From Anthoceros angustus (taxonomy: Eukaryota; Streptophyta; Anthocerotopsida; Anthocerotales; Anthocerotaceae), in NCBI GenBank assembly GCA_010909165.1, contig VJWM01000119.1:682001-746000 (forward strand): a stretch of DNA of 64,000 nt, given 5' to 3'. Numbering within the stretch: position 1 is the first letter of the stretch; every line of letters starts with the position of its first letter. A program made the translations under genes and the position numbers. The notes beneath the pieces were generated by a model that worked only from the letters and a program-made list of their open reading frames with translations, was not told where the DNA came from and did not search any database. This document shows, one piece after another, positions 53,511 to 64,000 of this stretch.

Positions 53511-54591
53511 GGTTCAAACCTTGACAACAATGCTTTCTCGAGAATTTCGGTGACCAGATCGTACATGAAGCCTTTTGGGCCGCCTCTCCCTGAAATTCAA
53601 GGCAGCAGGCAAAGTCATTACAAAACCAACTGAAATTCGAGGCAGCAAGCAAAGTCATTACAAAACCAAGGAATGAACAAAGTGCTAGCTTCTTGTTTCT
53701 GTCCCGGCCTGCAAGATCATTCTCAGATTTAGGTTCCATGCTACTATCAAGTGACTGTCACAAACCTGGGATTCTTTTATGATGAACGCTTCATTCACAT
53801 CGGCGTGTGCGGTCATAGTTCCGTATGTAATGAAAACTTGCTGGAATAAACTCCCCAGTGAAAGCCAAAACAGGTCATCAAGGTTTTACAAGCTGTAAGT
53901 TGAGCCTGTATTCCATGGGCTCCATGGAAAGCAACTAAGAGTCTCATCCTCCCTAGAATTATACTACTGTCAACCTGCTTGGCCTCCTGCTCTTCTCTCA
54001 ATACTTGTTTTCCTTCTCTAACTTTCTTCTTTCCTCTTATTTCCACTTCCTCTCCGATTTCTAGTACTCAGTTTAAGTTTTCTCAAGCAACTTTGCTTGA
54101 TCCTAATTGCGCCAAAAACTTTGCTTAATCATTAATGTATTAGTTTTACTTTTCATGTTCTTCCTCGTTTTCCTTTTCGTGCATGTCCTGATTCCAACCT
54201 GATCTACCTCGTGCCTCTAACCTGGCGACTACCTCGAGCCCCTGCTCAGGACGCTTATCTCGTGCTCCTCATTCTAACATCATGATCTCGTCCGTAATCT
54301 TCACTCAGCAATTGAATTCAGTTCAATGCCTATCCTTGTGAACTTTCGCTGAAGCAGACAAATTCAAAAAGGAAGGTAATCTGAACGTCTGGCTAAAGCT
54401 GGTATCTGATCTTCCTAACTATGCACCGTATAGGTAGCAGTATAACTCGGTTTGCCTAAAACATGTCCTCCGGTGCATAGGGTCAGGTCAGGACTGTACT
54501 AAGGTAAGGACAGTTTACTTACGGTGAGAGCCAGCAGACAAATGACAGTTAGTGTCAAGGACGTCAAGCAATGGAAGAGGGATAAATGAGC

Positions 54592-56846
54592 TCATGGTCG
54601 ACCTCACAACTGCAACCGCCTGCAAACCGATGCACTCGGTAACCATCTCTTACCACAATGTCTCTCATTTCAACCCTTGACATGATCTCCGTGGAACTGG
54701 CAGTCACTGCATAAATTCTTTGTTACCATCAAAGGTGTGCCACTTGGAGTGTTCAAGAGACCAAAAGCCAGAGCTAACTTCTCGGCATGCCCACAAAGCA
54801 CGTCTTCCTTTTCCCTCTCAGACAGTTGCTTCAACACCAGCTTCGTGTGTGGTACGTGGCCCCCTTCCTGCTTCAGACGCACATTCATGCTCTCTACCTG
54901 GAGCGCAAGATTATCTCTGTTTTCTCCCACCACGAATGTATGTACCTGCTTCTCCAACCTGCCTGCCACTGCAGGTTTCTTGTTAGCTCCTGCTACCATC
55001 CTTTGTGTTTCAATCCTGTCTACATCGGTCCACCCTGCATCTGCATACGCATTGGCCATGAGCACATATGCGATGCACTCTGAGGCTCCAGTCTAACGAG
55101 GCTTTCAAAACACCGTGTTGCCCTCTCTACATCCCCGTGAATTTTGCAGGCATTCAGCAAAGACGTCAACGCCACAACATTGACTTGGCTCTCACATGAT
55201 AACAGCATGTTCTCTGCTCATCTACATGGCCTGCACGCCCAAGAAGATCAATCATGCAATTGTAATGCTCAACAGTGGGTTTGACACCATGCTGTTCAAG
55301 CATCGAATCAAGTGCTTGCACCAGTTACCAGTCCTGCATGACTGCAAGCTCCCAGAAGGCAAGTAAAAGTCGTATCATCAGGCTGAATACCAGCGACTAA
55401 CATCTCCTCAAAACAAGCTAGTGCTTGGTGAGCTTCATCACAACTACCACATCCTGCTATCAAGGCATTCCACGTCACCACATTTTCGTGGCCAAGCTGT
55501 CAAAAACACGGCGTGCATCTTCCAGTTCACCACACTTTGCATACATGTCCACCAGGCTAGTGCCTACAAGTATGTTACTTAGTTGTCCTCGTTCAACAAT
55601 CTGTAGTGCAGCTGCCTGCCCATCTGTAAGGCACCGCCACTTGCACAGGCCTTCAGAAGGCAAGCAAAAGTAACACAGTTACCCACAATGAGGCCCTCCT
55701 GCTCCATTTGTCCAAACAGAACAAGCGCCTCTTGGCCGAGCCCATGATTCGCATACCCAGCTATCAGGGCTGTCCATGTCACCACATCCTTTGCGGCCAA
55801 GCTGTCAAACACCCTGCGAGCATCTTGCAGTTCACCACACTTTGCATACATGTCAACCAGGCAGTTGCCAACAAACAGGTTAGGAGAAATGCCACTGTGC
55901 AACAAATCAGAGTGCACCTTTCTGCCAGATTCTAAGTCCGCAGCAAATGCACAAGCTTGAAGGGCTGCTACAAACACGTGAGCATCCGCCTGCACACCTG
56001 AGCTGCGCATCTCATGGTACAGTTGTAGGCCTCACTAGCTTCCCTGTTTGGCATTCGCGGATTATAGAAAACCACATGAAGGCATCCGGTTTTCCCACCC
56101 TGGTGAACACATCCATGGCCTCCTGCAGCCTACCCCCATATGCATACATGCGCAAGATATGGTTCCCCAAGTATGTATCTGACTCATACCCAAGTTTGAC
56201 AACGAGATCATGAACTCGTCGCCCCGCAACAAGATCCTTCTTAGCTGCACACAGTTTTAGCACAACATACAAGAGAGACTGAGAAATGGGACAGTCTTTC
56301 TGCACGAGAGATTCTAAGGCTCCAAGGGCCTCAGTAAGCTTCCCCTGCTGACATAACGTGCTGACGGTTACAGCTGTTACGATGCCCATTTCCGATCCAT
56401 GCCTGCCTGGCCCAGGACTACCCGGAGAGCTCGAATTGGAGGAGGCACCACGACCTATGTTCATATCCAAAGAAACGAGCTGTTCATCCACCCAAGCTGG
56501 CTTCAACAAGTTGTTTAACCAGAGGACCTCACCGGAACCCTTTCGCCGGAAGTGAGGCGAACAAGAGCTCTTCTTACCTCGCCTGTTATCCCACCACATG
56601 GCAGGGTCAAGAAAAAATTGTCGCCACAAGAGCTCCTGCTCATGGCGACCACCATCGCTGGAAAATCCTTTCCCAGCCATCCATTTTGTCGGAACTGCTG
56701 GGTTCCTTACACTGCTGCACCTGGTGGCAAGGTTGTTTGCCAGCGGTTGACACTCTGAGGTGAGTGGAGCGGGAGCTCCTCGTGGAATCCCTGTACACCC
56801 AACAATTTGTTGGGTGCACAACGGATCCGGTTGCCACGCTGGCCAT
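54592..56846 (-). pseudogene. Inverted copy of gene 5, multiply frameshifted
   Basis: From the ATG at 56846 to the stop at 54592 it follows gene 5 codon by codon: PDF block (56.5-56.6 kb), three S1 motifs, E1/E2, DYW:KP and the C terminus. It has many small deletions and breaks into at least five frames. In the DYW domain AGIEVEKQ has become AGRLEKQ, and the CSDCH region has lost the bases for the preceding MetArg. If the deletions are consensus errors it is a second intact copy of gene 5; if real it is a recent pseudogene. Confidence 0.8.
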
Positions 56847-57045
56847 CCTGCAGGCTCCTCTTTCGGAGGACGAGGACCACAATGGACTATGTAGGCCGTG
56901 GCAGGACGCCAGTACTGTGCACCACCATAGCACCCTTATAGCAAGCGCCGTGTGTAAGCAAGTGCTGTACTCCTTGTCTCCTGGCATGATACACCAAGTG
57001 CCTGTAGGACAGCAGCCTCGTTTTTAGGTGGATCTACTTCCTGCA

Positions 57046-58520
57046 CCCCGTTGTTTGTGTTCCCAATTGAGCATATGGATGTACAGAGAATTTTAGAAGA
57101 GTAAGATATTCAAAATAGATAACTAGTAATTTTGATTCGACTAATTCGCAATGAATGTGAGGTATTTTATTGTGTGATATTAGTTCCAAAAGCTTACCTA
57201 AAGTATAGCCATGTAGAGAAACAAAAAACGTTTAAGAGAATGAATAAATTATTTTTATAAATTGGAAATCAAGGAGCACCGTAGAAACTCCTAAGTTGCA
57301 TGAAGCAAAGCGAAAGACCAAGGACTAAAAGCTGCTCTTAAATTTTACTATTAGTATCAAGGGTGATCTCGGAAGACCTCACACAAGGGAGGCCGGCGTC
57401 TAGGGACGATTTACAAAGTACCTTTAAACAAACAATTAGATTAACCTAGTGTCGATCCTCAAGGATATACTATAGGTTTCATAAGATCGTCATAGCTTCT
57501 ATGAAACAAGATTGTAGTATTGGGTACCAAGGATCTCAAGAAGGAGGAAGAAGCTCCCAAGAATCTCCTGGACTCGCTCATGTCTTGGATGTTGCGGATC
57601 TCAAATAGCATTGTGTGAGCTTCTTTGCTTCGATGATGCCGGGTAAGAATAGGAAGTGGGCTTGGTCGTCAATGTCCATTATGATGCAGCCCTAGCATAG
57701 CCTTTCCGTGGTAGGAATCCTCGTCATGTAATAACTAGTGAACCACTAGTTGTGACTACCTTATCTCCACGTGGCGGTGTCGCACCATCATCGTGGGCAT
57801 GTTCATGTGCAAGTATATATCTCTACTATTCATCTTCTCCCTGGTTGATGTGAAGGGCATAGTGCACAATGTCTGTAGTCATGACAGCCTTAGCCCGTAG
57901 TTTTCAAAGGTATGCTTGCTGAATGTGGTCAGGGTGACAATGGCGGTGTCCTTTGTTGGTAGATCCGATCTCAAAGGTATGCTTGCTGAATCTGGTCAGG
58001 GTGACAATGGCGGTGTCCTTTGTTGGTAGATCCGATCTCAAAGGTACTTGCTGAATCTGGTCAGGGTGACAATGGCGGTGTCCTTTGTTGGTAGATCCGA
58101 TCTCAAAGGTATGCTTCCTCGTGGTGACAATGGTGGTGTCCTTTGTTGGTAGAGCCGATCTCTAGAGCCAGTTCCATGTCGTGAGCCCAGCCTCTTTGCT
58201 TAAGCAAGCATGTTTGTCCGGAAGCGAGCTAGATTTGATAGCCTATCGTGTCTCATGACCTTGTTTATGAAGTTGATTACTTCTTTCGGTGTGAATTTCT
58301 AGTGGGTAGTCTCGACTCGGCCAGATGTTCGCCCGGCATGTTTGCCGATGGGATGTTAGCCCGCATTGTTTGCCAATCGAGCATATATATATATGTAGAG
58401 AATTTTGGAATGTAAGATATTCAAAGTAGATAACTAAGTAATTTTGATTAGACTAGATTCGCAATGAACGTGGGGGTATCTTATTGCCTGATATATAGAT
58501 TATTAGTGCCAAAGGCTTAG
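57046..58520. repeat. Inverted copy of the 150-bp direct repeats
   Basis: The two repeats lie at about 57046-57194 and 58371-58520, with the 67-bp minisatellite between them, mirroring 18905-20425. Confidence 0.65.
57903..58165. repeat. 67-bp minisatellite, inverted copy
   Basis: Units carry GGTGTCCTTTGTTGGTAGA and CCGATCTC, the reverse complement of the array at 19277-19543. The end unit is shortened. Confidence 0.9.
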
Positions 58521-58732
58521 ACTGTTCCAAGAGGCCCACGGTTAAAGTCACTGGACTGAGCCACCGCTTGTTGGCTGGGGAGGGAGACTAAGCCCATCCT
58601 GTTCCAATAATTATTGATTAATTATTACTGGGACAGTGTAATTGAGTCTTCCCCTCCTGCTGGGACTGACCTCAGCGCTGTTTTCTTCATTCTACCCTTA
58701 CACCAAGTGCAAAATCGTCCACACGGTACCCA

Positions 58733-59345
58733 TCCCTTACAACAATGTCTCTCTTTTCAACCCTTGACATGATCTCCGTGGAACTGTGGCAGTCACTGCA
58801 CATGCGTAGATTCTTCGTTACCACCAGAGGTGTGCCACTCGGAGTGTTCAAGAGACTGTCGTGGTCAGTGTTTGATCCCACTACACGGCAAGATCCTGAA
58901 AAATTGTCGCCGCAAGAGCTCCTTCTGCTGCTGCCTCTGCTCCTGGCGACCACCATCGCTGCAAAACCTTTCCTCAGCTACCCATGTTCTCGGAAGTGCT
59001 TAGTACGTTACATTGTAGCATCTGAGGCTTGGATCAGGCTCAGCAGGGCAGGAAGCTGCATTCCCAGATTCAGGAAGCTCGAAGCTGATGACTAACTGAT
59101 GGCACGCAGGTGAGGATTGATGCACCAGCTTCTTGTAAATTCCCTGTACATCCACCAATTTGCTGGCCACATGTGTAGGCATTGCGCGCGACCACACGAC
59201 CGTCAGCAGGGACGGTTCAGCGATGGCAACGACCGCTGATTGAAAGCACCCTGCCAGTTGAAAAGGACAGGGTCTTGCTGTCGCTGCAACGTGGATGCTG
59301 CTGCCCTTTCGAGACCTTGCCCGATTTAGATGGATGCCCTGACCA
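58733..59345. other. Mosaic end of the right arm
   Basis: Three sources are joined here. At 58733-58858 a well-preserved DYW C-terminal segment (minus strand: TKNLRMCSDCH..., RDIVVRDGYRV) replaces the decayed version found at 18570-18715. At 59025-59130 a piece of the PPR-derived repeat (same as about 45139-45243) replaces inverted-arm sequence, joined through GAGGCTT and AGCTTCTTG. At 59341-59350 the arm joins the direct copy of 44310 onward through TGACCAGTC. Each junction has short microhomology. Confidence 0.7.
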
Positions 59346-60473
59346 GTCGCTTGTCAGAGTGCGAGAAGGTGAAGGTTCCTTCTCGCTTCAATTTGGGCAG
59401 GAACTGGGAAAAACCAGATAGAGGTGCAGACGACATGACTGACAACTGAATGCAAAATCAGGACAAGCAAAGTCAAGAATTTCCTCACTTGAGCCAAACA
59501 TTCTCGTCCCGCACTGCTGTAGGAGGACATCCTTGTGTCTCTAGGAACACAATTCTTTAATTTGGGCTCCTCGGCACTCTCCGGCGATCGTAGCTCCTTG
59601 GCGGTGAGCTTAGCAAACGTTCCGGCCTCCCTCTGCACTCGTAGGGATTTGTCAGACGATTCCTCCGTCTGTTGGAAATATGGCACCTGGCTGTGCCTGG
59701 GAGCCGTAAGCATTGCCACACTAAGAGAGACGCGTCACGCACTACTCTTGCCAAGATCCAGATTAACACGTTCTGGAATTTTGCACACCTCATAATTCAC
59801 AATCAGAGGATTAATTGGTCATAATCTTGTTGATACACCGTTTGATGCTCTCCGCGGAGCCTGCAGGATGCTCTCCAAGGGGTTCGGCAATCTGCCTGAC
59901 AGCAATGCGGTTGCATGCGAGTATGCAATGTGACGTATCCTGCCTAATGGTGTTCTATACTTGTACCCCTTCAACCCTGTGCCTGTGCGGGATCAGCTTC
60001 AGCAGGGCAGGAAGCTTCATTCCCAGATTCAGGAAGCAGGCCTTGAAGCTGATGGCCACCTGATGGCACGCAGGTGAGGTTGGATCAGCTTCAGCAGGGC
60101 AGGAAGCTTCATTTCCAGATTCAGAAGGCAGGTCTCAAAGCTGATGACCGGCTGATGGCACGCAGGGTGAGGCTTGGATCAGGCTCAGCAGGGCAGGAAG
60201 CTGCATTCCCAGATTCAGGAAGCTCGAAGCTGATGACTAACTGATGGCACGCAGGGTGAGGATTGATGCACCAGCTTCTTGCATCTGCGTCGTCCATGAA
60301 CGATGGTAATGTCGCAAATAGCAAGTGCCGAGGTGAGCCATCTCAACAAGGAGTGTGGTTGTGGTGGAGTAAATCAAGCGGATTCAAGTTCATATCAGCT
60401 GCTTACCACAGTCTTCGTACAGCACACACCTCCCTGTTGAACCGGCTGCTGGGCACTGGCTAGTCCTCCTTTC
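59345..60473. repeat. Direct copy of 44310-45450
   Basis: Sequence runs in the same direction as 44.31-45.45 kb at an offset of about 15,033 bp. It includes the three-copy PPR-derived repeat (59990-60267) and has a few small deletions (AAGTC lost near 59350, GGGGGAAGC shortened near 60380). No intact gene. Confidence 0.88.
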
Positions 60474-61745
60474 TCACGGTCGACCCGTACAACTGCAACA
60501 ACCAGCTGCGAATCGATGCACACGGTACCCATCCCTTACAACAATGTCTCTCTTTTCAACCCTTGACATGATCTCCGTGGAACTGTGGCAGTCACTGCAC
60601 ATGCGTAGATTCTTCGTTACCACCAGAGGTGCCACTCAGTGTTCAAGAGACCAAACGCCAGAGCTAGCTTCTCAGCATGCCCACAAAGCACATCTTCCTT
60701 TTCCTTCTCAGACAGTGGCTTCAACACCAACTTTGTGTGGTGCGTGGCCTCCTTCCTGCTTCAGACGTGCATTTCGTGCTCTCTACCTTGAGCGCAATAT
60801 CATCCCTGTTTTCTCCCACCACAAATGTATGTACCTGCTTCTTCACCTCAATGCCCGCCACTGCAGGTTTCTTGTTAGCTCCTGCTATCATTCTCTGTGT
60901 TTCAATCCTGTCTACATCGGTCCACCTACCTGCATCTGCATAGGCGTTGGCCATGAGCACATATGCCGATGCACTCTGAGGCTCCAGTCTTACGAGACTT
61001 TCAAAACACCGTTGCCCCTCTATATCCCCGTGACTTTTGCAGGCATTCAGCAAAGACGTCAAACCACAACATTGCTTGGCTCACATGATAACAGCATGTC
61101 TCTGCCTCATCTAAATGGCCTGCACGCCCAAGAAGATCAATCATGCAATTGTAATGCTCAATTCTGGGATGACGCCATGCTGTTCAGCCATGGAATCAAA
61201 GTGCTTGCGACCCTCATTCACCAGTCCCGCATGACTGCATGCTAAAAAGGCAAGTAAAGTAGCATCATCAGGCTGAATACCGGAGACTAACATCTCCTCA
61301 AAACAAGCTAGTGCGCTGTGACCTTCATCACAAGTACCACACCCAGATATCAGGGCATTCCATGTCACCACATCCTTTGTGAAGCTGTCAAAACCTGCGT
61401 GCATCCAGTTCACCACATTTTGCATACATGTCCACCAGGCAGTTGCCCACAAGTATGTTACCAGCAGTCCTCTTTCCACAATCTGTGAGTGCAGCTGCCT
61501 GCCCTTCTGTAAGGCACCAGCTTGCACAGGCCTTCAGAAGGCAAGCAAAGTAACATGGTCAGCCAAAACCAGGCCCTCCTGCTCCATTTGTCCATACAGA
61601 ACAAGCGCCTCTTGGCCGAGCCCTGCTGAGCATACCCAGCAATCAGGGCATTCCATGTCACCACATTTTTGGCCAAGCTGTCAAAAACCAAAAACCTGCG
61701 TGCATCTTCCAGTTCACCACATTTTGCATACATGTCCACCAGACA
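60474..61745 (-). pseudogene. Degraded copy of gene 9: PPR-E-DYW:KP 3' part
   Basis: From about 61745 down to the stop at 60474 it reads PPR motifs, P2-L2-S2, E1/E2 and DYW:KP (KPAVAGIEV, HAEKLA, CSDCH, CSC-GRP). More than fifteen losses of 1-5 nt break it into short frames. It lacks the 924-bp insertion seen in gene 9: the site at about 61484 is empty. At its upstream end it is fused to another DYW fragment through GTTACCACCAG. Confidence 0.75.
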
Positions 61746-64000
61746 GTTACCACCAGAGGTGTGCCACTCAGTGTTCAAGAGACCAAACGCCAGAGCTAGC
61801 TTCTCAGCATGCCCACAAAGCATCTTCCTTTTCCTTCTCAGACAGTGGCTTCAACACCAACTTTGTGTGGTGGCCTCCTTCCTGCTTCAGACGTGCATTT
61901 CGTCTCTACCTTGAGCGCAATATCATCTCTGTTTTCTCCCACCACAAATGTATGTACCTGCTTCTTCACCTCAATGCCCACTGCAGGTTTCTTGTTAGCT
62001 CCTGCTACCATTCTCTGTGTTTCAATCCTGTCTACATCGGTCCACCTACCTGCATCTGCATAGGCATTGGCCATGAGCACATATGCCGATGCACTCTGAG
62101 GCTCCAGAGCCACGACTTTCAAAACACCACTCCTCTATATCCCCGTGACTTTTGCAGGCATTCAGCAAAGACGTCAAACCACAACATTGCTTTGGCTCAC
62201 ATGATAACAGCATGTCTCTGCCTCATCTAAATGGCCTGCACGCCCAAGAAGATCAATCATGCAATTGTAATGCTCAAGTAGGTTTGATGCCATGCTGTTC
62301 AGCCATGGAATCAAAGTGCTTGCGACCCTCATTCACCAGTCCCATGACTGCATGCTACTAGAAGGCAAGTAAAAGTAGCATCATCAGGCTGAATACACCA
62401 ACGACTAACATCTCCTCAAAACAAGCTAGTGCTGTGACCTTCATCACAAGTACCACACCCAGATATCAGGGCATTCCATGTCACCACATCCTTTGTGAAG
62501 CTGTCAAAACCTGCGTGCATCCAGTTCACCACATTTTGCATACATGTCCACCAGGCAGTTGCCCACAGTATGTTACCAGCAGTCCTCTTTCCACAATCTG
62601 TGAGTGCAGCTGCCTGCCCTTCTGTAAGGCACCAGCTTGCACAGGCCTTCAGAAGGCAAGCAAAAGTGACATGGTCAGCCACAATCAGGCCCTCCTTCTC
62701 CATTTGTCCATACAGAACAAGTGCCTCTTCACCGAGCCCATGATTGGCATACCCAGCTATCAGGGCCGTCCATGTCACCAGATTTTTCCCCAGCTGTCAA
62801 AAACCAAAAACCTGCGTGCATCTTCCAGTTCGCCACATTTTGCATACATGTCCACCAGACAGTTACCACCAGTATGTTGTTCAGCTGTCCTCGTTCCACA
62901 ATCTGTGAGTGCAGCTGCCTGCCCTTCTGTAAAGCACCAGTGCTTGCACAGGCCTTCAGAAGGCAAGCAAAAGTAACATGGTTACCCACAACCAGGCCCT
63001 CCTGCTCCATTTGTTCATACAAAACAAGCGCCTGTTGGCTGAGCCCATGATTGGCATACCCAGCTATCAGGGCCGTCCATGTCACCACATCCTTTGTGGC
63101 CAAGCTGTCAAAACCTGCATCTTCCAGTTCACACTTTGCATACATGTCCACCAGGCAGTTGCCCACAAGTATGTTATCCAGCAGTCCTCTTCAACAATCT
63201 GTGAGTGCAGCTGCCTGCCCTTCTGTAAGGCACCAGTGCTTGCACAGGCCTTCAGAAGGCAAGCAAAAGTAACATGGTCAGCCAAAACCAGGCCCTCCTG
63301 CTCCATTTGTCCATACAAAACAAGCGCCTGATTGCCCATACATCCAGCAATCAGGGCATTCCATGTCACCACATCCTTTGTGGCCAAGCTGTCAAAAACC
63401 TGGCGTGCATCTTCCAGTTCACCACATTTTGCATACATGTCCACCAGGCAAGTACCACTGTATCCAGCAGTCCTCTTTCCACAATCTGTGAGTGCAGCTG
63501 CCTGCCCTTCTGTAAGGCACCAGTGCTTGCACAGGCCTTCAGAAGGCAAGCAAAAGTGACATGGTCAGCCACAATCAGGCCCTCCTGCTCCATTTGTCCA
63601 TACAGAAAAGCGCCTCTTGACCAAGCCCATGATTTGCATAACCACCAATCAGGGCATTCCATGTCACCAACTTTTGTGAAGCTGTCAAAAACCTGTGTGC
63701 ATCTTCCAGTTCGCCACATTTTGCATACATGTCCACCAGGCAAGTGCCCACACGTACCTGGTCTACATGGGCTGTTTCAACAATCTGTGAGTGTAGCTGC
63801 CTGCCCTCTGTAAGTCACCAATGCTTGCACAGGCCTTCAGAAGGCAAGCAAAAGTAACCTCGTCAGCCAACCAGTCCCTCCTGCTCCATTTGTCCATACA
63901 AAACAAGCGCCTCTTGACCAAGCCCATGACCTGTGCAATCAGGGCATTCCATGTCACCACATCCTTTTTTGGCCAAGCTGTCAAAAACCTGGCCTGCATC
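61746..64000 (-). pseudogene. Degraded PPR array ending in a truncated DYW, runs off the window
   Basis: Read on the minus strand from the window edge, it gives P-L-S triplets in ever-changing frames, then E1/E2 and DYW up to HAEKLALAFGLLNT. At about 61746 it jumps into an S1 motif (NCLVDMYAKCGELEDARR). The block 61746-62660 duplicates 60620-61530 and shares several of its odd deletions (CCACTCAGTG for CCACTCGGAGTG; TTTGTGAAGCTG for TTTGTGGCCAAGCTG). The gene's 5' end is outside the window. Not translatable as read. Confidence 0.7.

Larger units (their letters stand above)
51076..53936 (-). mobile_element. Inverted copy of the degenerate Harbinger element
   Basis: Matches 23607-26522 in reverse, with the same termini (AGGGCTGGTTTCCATG at 51076). 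It was copied as part of the inverted repeat and did not transpose independently, because the flanks match too. Confidence 0.8.
50107..59345. repeat. Right arm of the large inverted repeat
   Basis: Reverse complement of 18130-27530. Relative to the left arm it shows dozens of losses of 1-6 nt, mostly at short repeats. Examples are GGCCACAGCG read as GGCCAGCG, CTGTGGCAG as CTGGCAG, and GCAACAACCG as GCAACCG. One site is better in this arm: ACTTTTAC near 55365, where the left arm lacks a T. The last 600 bp (58733-59345) are patched with foreign segments. Confidence 0.88.

Noticed and set aside
61379-62230. 283-aa plus-strand frame
   Set aside because: Antisense to the degraded PPR-DYW copy and created by its frameshifts.

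Overview
This is nuclear DNA from a land plant, most likely a fern (a lycophyte or hornwort is possible). The evidence is a cluster of intronless PLS-type pentatricopeptide-repeat (PPR) genes. Almost all end in a DYW cytidine-deaminase-like domain of the KP variant: KPAxA replaces the usual PG box, and GRP replaces the terminal DYW. DYW:KP proteins are known only from plants whose organelles carry out U-to-C RNA editing. Degenerate hAT and PIF/Harbinger transposons and minisatellites lie between the genes, as expected for a large plant genome.

Layout: gene 1 (-, 1477-5294) and gene 2 (+, 6054-10182) are head to head. Gene 3 (-, 11224-13524) and gene 4 (+, 13819-17340) are a second head-to-head pair. 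A PDF-DYW remnant and minisatellites follow (18.1-20.4 kb). Then come gene 5 (+, 20633-22926), a dead Harbinger element (23.6-26.5 kb), gene 6 (+, 26839-31276) and gene 7 (+, 31964-34888). An AT-rich repeat tract (35.5-37.2 kb) and a dead hAT element with a perfect 8-bp target-site duplication (37492-40439) precede gene 8 (-, 40495-44175). Gene 9 (-, 45451-50772) is interrupted by a 924-bp insertion. From 50.1 to 59.3 kb the sequence is an inverted copy of 18.1-27.5 kb. From 59.35 kb to the end it is a direct copy of the region starting at 44.31 kb, with many small deletions.

All the full-length proteins share one plan: an N-terminal segment with a WWDNR...SPDF...GEVLWL...PAWV block, a run of about 102-residue P-L-S triplets, E1/E2, and DYW:KP. 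The N-terminal block looks like the PDF motif of the plant organellar single-stranded-DNA-binding OSB proteins. I know of no description of this motif fused to a PPR-DYW editing factor, and it is the most interesting biology here. Gene 8 is a divergent relative with half a PDF motif, a PG-type box and no deaminase. The proteins presumably act in mitochondria or plastids as site-specific editing factors, differing mainly in triplet number and in the base-selecting residues.

Genes 1, 2, 5 and 6 are frameshifted as read. Every lesion is a 1-3 nt loss at a short repeat. In genes 1, 2 and 6 the losses lie only in the recently duplicated triplets, and counting them back brings each gene to a multiple of 3. 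Consensus error in long-read repeats is therefore a serious alternative to pseudogenisation. The 58-64 kb region is a mosaic with microhomology junctions and should be treated with caution.
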